From: an uncultured Granulosicoccus sp.
GTDB lineage: Bacteria; Pseudomonadota; Gammaproteobacteria; Granulosicoccales; Granulosicoccaceae
Direction of reading: 5' to 3'
DNA length: 57,249 nt
NCBI GenBank assembly: GCA_937991945.1
Contig: CALKLO010000055.1
Span: 1 to 57,249 of the forward strand
In this document: piece after piece, positions 42,051 to 50,079 of the stretch
Position numbering within the stretch: the first letter of the stretch is position 1
Layout of the letters: each line of letters opens with the position of its first letter
The notes under the pieces: model-generated
Told to the model about the DNA's origin: nothing
The model's input: the letters and a program-made list of their open reading frames with translations, nothing else
Databases searched by the model: none
Program-made: the position numbers and the translations under genes

Positions 42051-43748
42051 ATGTCCGAACTTCCAGCGGCACAACAACAAGCGCTTGCGCACTGGGCCAG
42101 CGATGCAATTACTGCAGGCTGGCTACCAGAGACCACTCTGGATAATCTGCAAGACGCTGTCGTAGCCGCGCCCTCGCATTTATTCAAAACCGAGAGTCGA
42201 CCATTAGTTGTCGGCCTGTTCGGCGGTACTGGCGTGGGTAAAAGCACTCTATTGAACCGTTTCGCCGGCGAAGCTATTGCCCGTGCCAGCGCTGAAAGAC
42301 CAACCTCGCGAGATATTACCGTATACGTGCATCGTTCGATTTCGGTCGACAATTTACCGGATAACTTTCCGATGCACAAAATGCGCACATCGCTGCATGG
42401 CAACGAGCACTATAAACATGTCATGTTCATCGATATGCCAGATTTCGACAGTGTGGAATCGGCCAACCGGGATCTGGTCGATGCTTGGTTGCCCCATTTG
42501 GACGTCGTTGTTTATGTCGTAAGCCCAGACCGCTATCGCGACGATCAAGGCTGGCGCTTGCTGCTAACCCACGCCACCCAACATGCGTGGCTGTTTGTCA
42601 TGAATCACTGGGATCGTGGAGAGGCACAACAATTAGAAGACTTTCGCTCTCAGCTCGCAGGCGCAGGACTTGCCGACCCTATGGTGTTTCATACCGACTC
42701 ATCAGCACAGCCATTAGCCGGAGCCGATCAATTTGACGCCCTGCAACAGGTTATTCAGGACACCGCCGACCATTCAGTTATCAAAAAACTGGCTGATATT
42801 GGCGTGGTTGCACGATTAAAGTCGTTGAAAGTTCTAAGCGAGCCATGGCTATCGAATTTAGGGGCCGAGGACACTTTTGCCTCGTTGGATTCCAGTTGGT
42901 CGTCTCACTGGCAAAAACACAGTCACACTATTGAAGACTCCATGGCCTTCAAGTTCAGCCAATTTGCTGAGCAATTCGCTGAGCCCAAAGGCTCTTGGCT
43001 CAAACGCTTTCGCAGCGATAACGCAACGGCTACGAAAAAAACCTCTGCGGATACTCTTATAGATTCAGCCGTTTTATCTCAGCTGGATAACGGTCTAGCC
43101 GATTTCATCAACCAACAGTCGCAATCTCTTTCGTTACCCGTGGCCGCCATTAAGCAAGCGGTTGGCGAGCCCTACGCCCGGGCAAGACGAGATGTTGGAA
43201 GCACCGTATCGAGCCATGTTGAAAAGTCTCTGGCCTTGCCAGGCAACGCCTTGCAGCGTGGCTTGCACAAGACACTAGGCGTGCTCAGCGTCCTGCTGCC
43301 TCTGGCCGCTATGGGGTGGATTGCCTACCGCGTGGTTTTCGCATTTGCAGAAGGTGGGAGTAATCCTGCCGCCTATCTGGGTAGTAACTTCGCCGTTAAT
43401 GGCGGCCTATTGCTCGCCTTATCATGGCTATTACCGACTTTCTTGAGCAGCAAAACACGCCCTTCACAGGTTCGTGCGGCTCAACGAGGACTCACTCTTG
43501 GGCTACAAGCTGCCTTAAAGAATATTGAAGACACCACGTCTTCAGCGTTTAGCGCGTTGTCTAGCGATTCAAAAGAGCGTCGTAGCTCTTACAACCTACT
43601 TTGGCAGACACTGGCAACGACCGATGCCGAAAACCTACCGGAACCTGTCAAGCGCATGTTGGCATCAGAGGTTTCAGGTGTCAGTCATCGGGAGCTCGAT
43701 GTTCGTGCCAATACCCACACCTCAACCGACTCAGCACCTGAGTCGTAG
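42051..43748 (+). CDS. GTPase of YfjP/EngB-like type with C-terminal membrane region
   Basis: Start at the ATG at 42051 (MSELPAAQQQ), 565 residues. P-loop FGGTGVGKST (57-66), G2 PTSRDIT, G3 DMPDFDS, and a G4-like MNHWDRGE in place of NKxD. Two hydrophobic segments about 420-475 (LSVLLPLAAMGWIAYRV and NGGLLLALSWLLPTFL) suggest a hairpin in the inner membrane. Its start is 92 bp from the divergent cobT-like gene. The 3' end overlaps comF on the other strand by 64 bp. A homologue of similar architecture lies at 35677. Function unknown. Confidence 0.75.
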   Translation: MSELPAAQQQALAHWASDAITAGWLPETTLDNLQDAVVAAPSHLFKTESRPLVVGLFGGTGVGKSTLLNRFAGEAIARASAERPTSRDITVYVHRSISVDNLPDNFPMHKMRTSLHGNEHYKHVMFIDMPDFDSVESANRDLVDAWLPHLDVVVYVVSPDRYRDDQGWRLLLTHATQHAWLFVMNHWDRGEAQQLEDFRSQLAGAGLADPMVFHTDSSAQPLAGADQFDALQQVIQDTADHSVIKKLADIGVVARLKSLKVLSEPWLSNLGAEDTFASLDSSWSSHWQKHSHTIEDSMAFKFSQFAEQFAEPKGSWLKRFRSDNATATKKTSADTLIDSAVLSQLDNGLADFINQQSQSLSLPVAAIKQAVGEPYARARRDVGSTVSSHVEKSLALPGNALQRGLHKTLGVLSVLLPLAAMGWIAYRVVFAFAEGGSNPAAYLGSNFAVNGGLLLALSWLLPTFLSSKTRPSQVRAAQRGLTLGLQAALKNIEDTTSSAFSALSSDSKERRSSYNLLWQTLATTDAENLPEPVKRMLASEVSGVSHRELDVRANTHTSTDSAPES

Positions 43749-44491
43749 AGCTCTCGGGCCAACTCCCGAGTCGTAGCCCCTGTTGTCAGCACGTCATCAA
43801 CAATTGCGATGCGTAATCCTCTGACTTCATCGGAGGCCCTAAACGCACCCAAAATACGCAGCTGCCTTGCCGGTTTACTGAGTCCGGCTAACGAACCCGT
43901 ATCAAAAACACGGGATACCGCGAGCGGCTTGTGGGCAATACCAAGCTCACGTGCACACCAGCGAGCTATATCGGCGGCTTGATTGTAACCACGCGAAATT
44001 TGTCGTGACGTATGTAGAGGCACCGACAACACAATGTCTGGCAGAGAATGGTCAGAGCCCACATGAGACGCAAGCAAGCTACCCAGCACTCGGCCTAAAA
44101 CACGCTGCTGACCGTATTTCATTCTTTGAATGATCCGATCAAGCGGAAATTCATATCTATAAGGTGCCAACACTCGGACAAACAGCGCGTTGGACAACTG
44201 ACACTTCTGACAAAAATATGGCTCTTTACTTCGCCTATTTTCATCCGATTGGTCAGGAAATTCGTCCTCAGGCATGAATTGACGGTGCTCTTCGCCGCAA
44301 AGGCTGCACAGAAAATTCACCCAATGGCGTTTTTCTATAAAAACGCGCCTGACGAATAATTGCTCACAAGCAATGCAAACGTCCCTATTTTGCTCGCCGC
44401 GGCGGTTACAAAAAACGCAACAGGAGCCAATTATTAGTCGTTGCAGCCCCAATCTGGCCTTTTCGGCCGATCTTGGCATATAAAAATGCAT
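43685..44491 (-). CDS. comF: ComF family phosphoribosyltransferase-like protein
   Basis: Start at the ATG at 44491, after AAAAGGA at suitable spacing, 268 residues. An N-terminal zinc-finger region has CCVFCNRRG, CIACEQ, CSLCGEE and CQKC pairs. The C-terminal phosphoribosyltransferase-like domain contains MKYGQQRVLG, VPLHTSRQISRGYNQA and the PRPP-loop VDDVLTTGATTRE. ComF acts in DNA uptake, possibly with PriA/ComFA. Its 3' end is antisense to the GTPase 3' end for 64 bp. A partial palindrome (AAGCAA-GGATCC-TT-TTGCTT at 44492-44511) covers its ribosome site. Confidence 0.9.
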   Translation of the reverse strand: MHFYMPRSAEKARLGLQRLIIGSCCVFCNRRGEQNRDVCIACEQLFVRRVFIEKRHWVNFLCSLCGEEHRQFMPEDEFPDQSDENRRSKEPYFCQKCQLSNALFVRVLAPYRYEFPLDRIIQRMKYGQQRVLGRVLGSLLASHVGSDHSLPDIVLSVPLHTSRQISRGYNQAADIARWCARELGIAHKPLAVSRVFDTGSLAGLSKPARQLRILGAFRASDEVRGLRIAIVDDVLTTGATTRELARELYDSGAESVEVWVLARTSSSR

Positions 44492-44830
44492 AAGCAAGGA
44501 TCCTTTTGCTTCTGATTTGTCGTCTTTAGCCTACACTGAGTACGTGCTTAGAAAATAAGTTTGTCGGCGCTTGTTGTTTTTTTCACACATAAAGGCGACC
44601 GAATAAGTTTACAATCTAGCTAATTGACGCTATACAAGACAAAAATACAACAAGCTCGCGTGATGCTTCGACGTCTGGAGTCGCATGCGAGTTGGTCTGG
44701 TTTGGTGTTGTGAATGAATAATGCGTTGCCAGATGGAACCTTGCCGACGACTTCCTATAGTCAAGGTAATGCTTCATCGAGTCAGTCGTTACAATTTTTA
44801 AGTATAAATATAATCTAGTGGGAGCTAGCT
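44492..44830. other. 339-bp divergent region between comF and the OmpA pair
   Basis: No gene. It must contain both promoters and a leader for the OmpA-like gene. An imperfect hairpin (CTCGC...GCGAG, 44655-44691) with inner ATGC/GCAT pairing is present. TTGACG occurs at about 44624 without a good -10 partner. A TATAAT at 44809-44814 is too close to the ATG at 44831 to serve as its main -10. Confidence 0.5.
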
Positions 44831-45496
44831 ATGAATAAGAAGATCACTACCCTAAGTTCCATCGCAGCCCTACTAATGGGCAGCAGTCTAGCCCTCGCGC
44901 ACCAAACGGCTCTCGATGGCAGCATCGAAGTACCTGCTGGTTCTAGCGGCTATTTAAATGCGGGCGGTTCTGCCGTTCGTACCGGTGAAGGCGATTGCCT
45001 AACGTCTGGATCTTTCAGCGATGACGAAGTTGTTAATGCTTGTGTTGGTATCGATGACAGCGCCGTTGCTGAAGCTGAGCCTACGCCTGAGCCAGAGCCG
45101 GCTCCAGCACCAGAGCCAGTCAAGAAAGAGCCAATCGTAACTACTGCGACTTTGGGTGGAGAAGCCCTATTCGCAACAGGTTCTTCTGAACTTTCTGACA
45201 CCAGCGAGCAGTCTATGGCTAACTTGGTTAGCCAACTTGAGAAATTCCAGGAAATCTCATCGATTGAAGTTGTTGGTCACACTGACTCAACGGGCTCTAA
45301 CGCTCTGAACCAGTCTTTGTCTGAAGCACGTGCTGCATCTGTTCAAGCTTACTTGAGCGCTGCATTCCCTGACGCAGCTATCTCTAGCAGCGGCATGGGT
45401 GAAGACAACCCAGTGGCAACTAACTCTACATCTGACGGACGCGAGCAAAACCGTCGCGTAGAAGTTCAGGTCACTGCAAAAAGCATTACTGAGTAA
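44831..45496 (+). CDS. OmpA-family protein, first of a tandem pair
   Basis: 221 residues. Signal peptide ends about LALAHQ. The N-terminal module contains GEGDCLTSGSFS and VVNACVG, with two Cys that probably form a disulfide. A Pro/Glu-rich linker (EPTPEPEPAPAPEP) leads to an OmpA C-terminal domain with VVGHTDSTGSNALNQ, SLSEARAASV and REQNRRVEVQV, which binds peptidoglycan. No transmembrane barrel, so it is probably a periplasmic or lipid-free OmpA-like protein. A GTGGGAG ribosome site precedes the ATG. A hairpin separates it from the second copy. Confidence 0.9.
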   Translation: MNKKITTLSSIAALLMGSSLALAHQTALDGSIEVPAGSSGYLNAGGSAVRTGEGDCLTSGSFSDDEVVNACVGIDDSAVAEAEPTPEPEPAPAPEPVKKEPIVTTATLGGEALFATGSSELSDTSEQSMANLVSQLEKFQEISSIEVVGHTDSTGSNALNQSLSEARAASVQAYLSAAFPDAAISSSGMGEDNPVATNSTSDGREQNRRVEVQVTAKSITE

Positions 45497-45509
45497 AACT
45501 TTTACTCTT

Positions 45510-45531
45510 GAGGGAGTCTTTTGACTCCCTC
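45510..45531 (+). terminator. Hairpin between the two OmpA-like genes
   Basis: GAGGGAGTC-TTTT-GACTCCCTC is a perfect 9-bp stem with a 4-base loop, 13 bp after the first stop. There is no T-run, so partial termination or transcript processing and stabilisation is more likely than full termination. Confidence 0.55.
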
Positions 45532-45625
45532 CTATTGACCTCGAGTGTTCATTGCACTACACAATACATCTGCGACACTCTATTTCTTGCCACTTCGCAC
45601 AATAATTCCATTACGGAGAATTTTT

Positions 45626-46273
45626 ATGAACACTCGTACAACTCTTGCGCTGGGTGCTTGCCTGTCATTGGTATCACTCGGAGTCTCAGCACATACATCA
45701 GTAGACGGCGACGTTGAAGCAGCTGGCAGCAGCTACGTCACAGTCGGCGGCTCAATACTAAAAACAGGTGAAGGCAGCTGCTTGAGATCTGGCACTTTCT
45801 CCTCTGATGACATCATCAATGCTTGCGAAGGAATCACTGAAGAAGCAGAAGAAGAAGTTGTTGCAGAAGCACCAGCGGCACCAGAAGCTGCACCAGTTCA
45901 AACTAGCAAAATCGATACACGTGAATTCAGCGAACAAACATTATTTGACACAGATTCAGCTCAGCTGAACTCTTCTGGCCTGTCTGTAATGAACGGTTTG
46001 TTTGGCGCTCTTTCAGAGTACAAAGGAATCACGGGTATTTCTGTAACAGGTCACACTGACAGCCGTGGTTCTGACGCTTACAACCAAGCGCTTTCAGAGC
46101 AACGTGCAGAAACTGTTGCGGCTCAAATCAGCTCACGTTACCCAGATGCACGCGTAAGCGTTCTCGGTATGGGCGAAACTGCTCCAATCGCTTCAAATGA
46201 CACAGCAGAAGGTCGTCAGCTTAACCGTCGCGTAGACGTAGAAGTAACCGCTACTCGCATGGTATTCAACTAA
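45626..46273 (+). CDS. OmpA-family protein, second of a tandem pair
   Basis: Start at the ATG at 45626 after ACGGAGAA, 215 residues; the open frame upstream lacks a signal. Signal peptide ends about VSAHTS. It repeats the design of the neighbour: GEGSCLRSGTFS and IINACEG, an acidic Ala/Pro-rich linker, and the OmpA C-terminal domain with VTGHTDSRGSDAYNQ and RQLNRRVDVEV. The two proteins are similar throughout, so the pair arose by duplication. Two terminator hairpins follow. Confidence 0.9.
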   Translation: MNTRTTLALGACLSLVSLGVSAHTSVDGDVEAAGSSYVTVGGSILKTGEGSCLRSGTFSSDDIINACEGITEEAEEEVVAEAPAAPEAAPVQTSKIDTREFSEQTLFDTDSAQLNSSGLSVMNGLFGALSEYKGITGISVTGHTDSRGSDAYNQALSEQRAETVAAQISSRYPDARVSVLGMGETAPIASNDTAEGRQLNRRVDVEVTATRMVFN

Positions 46274-46284
46274 GTTGAGGTTTA

Positions 46285-46306
46285 GTCGCAGGCTCTAGCC
46301 TGCGAC
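46285..46306. terminator. Perfect palindrome after the OmpA pair
   Basis: GTCGCAGGCT-CT-AGCCTGCGAC, a 22-bp palindrome 12 bp after the stop. It lacks a T-run; it probably acts with the terminator that follows, for example as a 3'-end stabiliser. Confidence 0.6.
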
Positions 46307-46316
46307 CACTCGATTG

Positions 46317-46350
46317 AAAACGGTCAGCATTGCTGGCCGTTTTTCGTTTT
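46317..46350 (+). terminator. Rho-independent terminator after the OmpA pair
   Basis: AAAACGGTCAGC...GCTGGCCGTTTT forms a 12-bp stem (one T-G wobble) with a 3-base loop, continuing into TTTTCGTTTT. The A-run at the other side makes it able to act in both directions. Confidence 0.88.
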
Positions 46351-46412
46351 AGGCCGCAAAAAGCCTGCGCGAAACCACCTGTACAGGCCCGTGATTTGCA
46401 ATTAATCACCGC

Positions 46413-47723
46413 ATGAACAGGACAACTCTTGGCAGAAGTCGCGCCCACGAACTTACCCGCAAGCCCGCCATGGCGCTCAGCCTGGTGCTCGCTGGATCCA
46501 CATTTCAGCTTATGGGGTGTGCTCACGCCGAACAACAACCCATCAATTGCGCATTGCCGCACGTCGACACACGAATTTCAGAATGCACCATTGTGCGATC
46601 TGCAAGTGAGTTCCCAAGCTGCCTGTCGGCAACTGACATCGAAGCGCATAGCTGTATCTTGATGGATGCAGACTTACAATTTTGCCCGGATCAACCCTCC
46701 ATCCCGATCACCGCAATTTTTGATCGCGATGAGAAGACCTTGGATTGCGCTGGCGGCACAATAGATCATGGCTGGGGACGTAGCGAGCTAGTAGGCGGCA
46801 CAGCCACTACTCAAGAGACACGCATGCCTGCTGTCCGTCTTTATGACGATCGTTCGCTGTCGGGCGTTACCGTGCGCAATTGCACTATCCGAGGCACTAA
46901 CCACATTGGTATTCAGGCCACCCGTTTTTACGGGGGCGAACTCGGCGGCGATGGTGTTCTTGACGAGGGCGAAGCTCTACCCACTGGACACAACAACATT
47001 ACCTTCGAAGACTTAAAGATTCAGGATACGGGCTTAGGTATTTACTTAGGCACGTTCAGCGACACGGTAAACATTAACCGCGTACACGTCGACAACTCCA
47101 GCCGTATTGCGATTTACTCAGAAGCTGGAAGCCACAATGTTCGCATTACTAATTCCATTATTAGTAACAACAACACTCGCGAAGCTATTGCCATCGATTC
47201 AACGTACGACAGCGAAGTGTCGAATACCGTATTTCTTAACAATAGAGAAGGGGGTATCAATCTTTATCAAAACTGCGGCGAGCTCAAAGGCATTGTTTGT
47301 CCAGTCGTCCGATCCACCCCCTCAAATAACAATCGCATTATCGACAACACCTTCGTCAACACAGGCGTCTCCGGTGTTCATGTGGCGTCTCGACAAGGGC
47401 GCAATCATGCCGCTGGATGGTGTGCAACGCTCGATGGCCAAGCAGGGAAATTTACCGATACCTCGCAAGACAACATTGTCAGCGGCAATAGCTTCACGTG
47501 CAACGAAGGCACAGCTATCATCGTTAAGGATGGCCCCAACACGGTAAGCAACAACACAGTGCTTGCTCGTGACGAATGCGTACCGTTTGAAATTTCTACA
47601 GGAGGCTTAGGTTCTAGCGCATCGTCGATGCTCGATGGCCTGGTTTTTAGCGGCAACACTATTGATTCAACCAAACCACCTAGACTCAGACATTTAAGCC
47701 CTGCCGTATCAATCAGCGACTAA
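46413..47723 (+). CDS. Right-handed parallel beta-helix repeat lipoprotein
   Basis: 436 residues. The N-terminus has a hydrophobic segment and LMGC (Cys about 36), a probable lipobox, so it is likely lipid-anchored. The rest is a pectate-lyase-like beta-helix with repeats rich in N-x-I/V turns: VRNCTIRGTNHIGIQA, NITFEDLKIQDTGLGIYLG, VRITNSIISNNN, NTVFLNNREGGINLYQN, NRIIDNTFVNTGVSGVHV and DNIVSGNSFTCNEGTAIIV. Such proteins bind or cleave polysaccharides. Several extra Cys could form disulfides. The catalytic residues cannot be identified from sequence alone. Confidence 0.78.
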   Translation: MNRTTLGRSRAHELTRKPAMALSLVLAGSTFQLMGCAHAEQQPINCALPHVDTRISECTIVRSASEFPSCLSATDIEAHSCILMDADLQFCPDQPSIPITAIFDRDEKTLDCAGGTIDHGWGRSELVGGTATTQETRMPAVRLYDDRSLSGVTVRNCTIRGTNHIGIQATRFYGGELGGDGVLDEGEALPTGHNNITFEDLKIQDTGLGIYLGTFSDTVNINRVHVDNSSRIAIYSEAGSHNVRITNSIISNNNTREAIAIDSTYDSEVSNTVFLNNREGGINLYQNCGELKGIVCPVVRSTPSNNNRIIDNTFVNTGVSGVHVASRQGRNHAAGWCATLDGQAGKFTDTSQDNIVSGNSFTCNEGTAIIVKDGPNTVSNNTVLARDECVPFEISTGGLGSSASSMLDGLVFSGNTIDSTKPPRLRHLSPAVSISD

Positions 47724-47739
47724 GCGCCCTTGAGTAAAT

Positions 47740-48549
47740 TTAAGGGTAGCTGCTTTGACTGATATGTAGTTTGGCACCATCTGATTCGTAGCTGGTATGA
47801 CGGGCACGATTCAAGCTGACCATCAACAGGCGGTTTTGTGAGAACACGGACCGCACCTGTTCAGGTAACACAAACTCCCCACTGTCGTTGAGCCAGCATT
47901 TAACCGTCTCGGTACTCGCCGCGGTTGCATCTGCACTGGATACCAAGAGTTCTATGGTGTCGCGCTCATCAGTTGAAAGCTCCCACTGAATAGGATCAGA
48001 GTAGACGCTGAACACCCCGGTTTCAGGCTGAGTCATAACCAACTGAGTTAATGGCGCAAGCGCGATAGGTTCAAATGCTGGAAACTCATCCGAACCATTG
48101 ACGGTTAACAGTGAATCATCGGGCAACGCAGTATCTAACCAGCGTTCACCCGTTGCATACAGCGTAGCACCACCGTATCGCTGAGCATTTAATCGAGCAA
48201 CCTCCTCACCTCGCGATTGCACGAGTACAAAATCACCGGCATCGATGGTGTCTTGCCAGCGACTACCTACCCGTGTTCCTGTATCACTACTAGCTGTTTC
48301 GGGTAGCAGACTGACACAGCGCTCATCGCCTGCTTGCCATAGCTCGCTTTGAGCCAGCTCAGGCACACTGCCTTGTGAGAACCAGCCATCTAGCACTCGC
48401 TTGTTAGAGCGCTCCTCAATGGAGATAAACCCTTGCTTGACGCCGCTCAATGCAAGCTGGGTGGCGACAGGTGTAGACCCACCTCCTCCGCACGCCGAGA
48501 GAACCAGCACGCCAGCCACGCTGAGTAATAATCGATGATTAATAGCCAT
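47740..48549 (-). CDS. Lipoprotein of unknown function
   Basis: 269 residues. A lipobox LSAC (Cys 20) follows a clear signal sequence, then a Gly-rich spacer (GGGGS). The mature region is mixed alpha/beta with no recognised domain. Sequence phrases such as VKCWLNDSGEFVLPEQVRS and LMVSLNRARHTSYES do not match a family I know. It is convergent with the beta-helix lipoprotein gene (16 bp) and 84 bp from the next minus-strand gene. Confidence 0.7.
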   Translation of the reverse strand: MAINHRLLLSVAGVLVLSACGGGGSTPVATQLALSGVKQGFISIEERSNKRVLDGWFSQGSVPELAQSELWQAGDERCVSLLPETASSDTGTRVGSRWQDTIDAGDFVLVQSRGEEVARLNAQRYGGATLYATGERWLDTALPDDSLLTVNGSDEFPAFEPIALAPLTQLVMTQPETGVFSVYSDPIQWELSTDERDTIELLVSSADATAASTETVKCWLNDSGEFVLPEQVRSVFSQNRLLMVSLNRARHTSYESDGAKLHISQSSYP

Positions 48550-48633
48550 ATGTAACTACCATCGACGCATTCCATTGGAATGCTGAGCATAAGCTCAACG
48601 CAATGCTAATCGCATCACAGATAAACGCCTACG

Positions 48634-49449
48634 CTAACCCACGTTGGTACGCGCATTAAACTGGCTAAAGATCTCGTGAAGCTGATCAAGACCATCCGTT
48701 AACGCTGCAGGCCCTGGCTGCAAAATATTAGGCGATTTAATTTCAAACAGTTGCTGATGCTTAACCGCATCAATGACGTCCCAACCTGGCCTTGCAGCCA
48801 CCCGCTCAGGCCGAAATTTCTTGCCGCACCATGACCCTACGATGATTTGGGGATTGGCATCAATCACCCGCTGAGGATCAGCAATAATTCTGTCTTTGCC
48901 ATGCGACATAAGACCAAGCTCTGCAAAACAATCATCACCACCAGCAATAGTGATTAGCTCTGACACCCAGCGAATAGCCGATATCATAGGCTCATCCCAT
49001 TCTTCAAAGTAAACTCTAGGCCTGCTAGTGAATGCGGATGCAGCTTGCGTAACGCTATCGATTCGTTTTTGATAACCCTCGACTAATGCAACCCCGCGCT
49101 CCTCGGCCCCAACCATTGAAGACAGCATAAGAATCATGTCTAAAATTTCGGGCACAGAGCGATGATTCATCACGAGAACGTTAACGCCTTCGCGAATCAA
49201 GGACGCTGCAATGTCCGCCTGCAAATCTGAAAACCCAATAACCAAATCAGGCTTCAGCGCCACGATACGATCTATTTTTGCTGACGTAAACGCTGAGACT
49301 TTGGGCTTTTCTTTGCGTGCCTCTGGCGGCCTTACGGTAAACCCTGAGATACCCACGATGCGTGATTGCTCACCGAGTAAATATAGAGTCTCAGTCGTCT
49401 CTTCGGTCAGACAAACTATTCGTTCAGGGTATCGAGCTGATCGAATCAC
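48634..49449 (-). CDS. BtuF-like periplasmic-binding-fold protein lacking a signal peptide
   Basis: 271 residues; the GTG start overlaps the upstream stop by 4 bp (GTGA). Type III (TroA/BtuF) fold: RIVCLTEETTETLYLLGE at the N-terminus, then IVALKPDLVIGFSD, YFEEWDEPMISAIRW, and NPQIIVGSWCG. No signal peptide, so it is predicted cytoplasmic, unlike BtuF in E. coli. Similar signal-less cobalamin-binding-type proteins are known in other proteobacteria. No BtuC/BtuD genes are adjacent. It is the last gene of the operon starting at 51991. Confidence 0.75.
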   Translation of the reverse strand: MIRSARYPERIVCLTEETTETLYLLGEQSRIVGISGFTVRPPEARKEKPKVSAFTSAKIDRIVALKPDLVIGFSDLQADIAASLIREGVNVLVMNHRSVPEILDMILMLSSMVGAEERGVALVEGYQKRIDSVTQAASAFTSRPRVYFEEWDEPMISAIRWVSELITIAGGDDCFAELGLMSHGKDRIIADPQRVIDANPQIIVGSWCGKKFRPERVAARPGWDVIDAVKHQQLFEIKSPNILQPGPAALTDGLDQLHEIFSQFNARTNVG

Positions 49450-50024
49450 TGAGCGGAAGAATCCGGCAACTCATACACAGTGGATTTTCCAGCATCGCTA
49501 ATAATTAACTTAGCCGTTGAAATCTCTGACAAGACTTGATCACCTTGCAACGTACTACCTACGATAAATCGACTCTCGTCAGCAGTCACTACATAGGCAG
49601 GCTTTGTTGCAGACACGATAACCACCGCACTACCAAATACACTCTCCAGTTTTGCCAGTACCTCTGCAGGCTCAGCCTCTGCATCAACGTCATCATTTGA
49701 ACTTCTTACAACGACGTTTTCTATATCGAAGGTACTTAGCTTCTCTTTAGCTTGTTGGATATCAGCAAGCTGCTCTTCGCTAACTTGCTTGATGGTGACA
49801 ACCGGTTCGATGTCAAGCAACTGTAACTGCTTATCAGCGCTTGGCTCATCCGTAGAACCTGTCGCGCTGGCAAGCTGAGCATTTTCATTCGACTGGTACA
49901 TATCTAACGCTTTATCAGCGACGACAAAACCAACTGCCAATACACAAACAACCACAAGCCCACGGTTAAGCAGACTTGGCCAGTTATCGGAAAATGATGA
50001 ACGTTGCGTGTCTTTAGCTTTCAT
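49446..50024 (-). CDS. Bitopic inner-membrane protein with GspC/PilP-like C-terminal domain
   Basis: 192 residues. A short cytoplasmic N-terminus, one membrane helix (about 22-37, GLVVVCVLAVGFVVA), an acidic, Ser-rich periplasmic linker with a helix (EEQLADIQQAKEKL), and a C-terminal beta domain: PAYVVTADESRFIVGSTLQG and LSEISTAKLIISDAGKSTVYEL. That layout resembles GspC or PilP, which link the inner membrane to a secretin. Similarity is by pattern only. It stands third in an operon with a secretin-N-domain-like lipoprotein. The start of the next gene overlaps its stop. Confidence 0.6.
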   Translation of the reverse strand: MKAKDTQRSSFSDNWPSLLNRGLVVVCVLAVGFVVADKALDMYQSNENAQLASATGSTDEPSADKQLQLLDIEPVVTIKQVSEEQLADIQQAKEKLSTFDIENVVVRSSNDDVDAEAEPAEVLAKLESVFGSAVVIVSATKPAYVVTADESRFIVGSTLQGDQVLSEISTAKLIISDAGKSTVYELPDSSAQ

Positions 50025-50079
50025 GATTAATCGAACGACGCGTTAAAGTAAAATTAGAGGCGTGTCTAAACAAGAATAT

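Noticed and set aside
44809-44814. TATAAT as -10 of the first OmpA-like gene
   Set aside because: It would start transcription at or inside the ribosome site (ATG at 44831), and no -35 lies at 16-18 bp.
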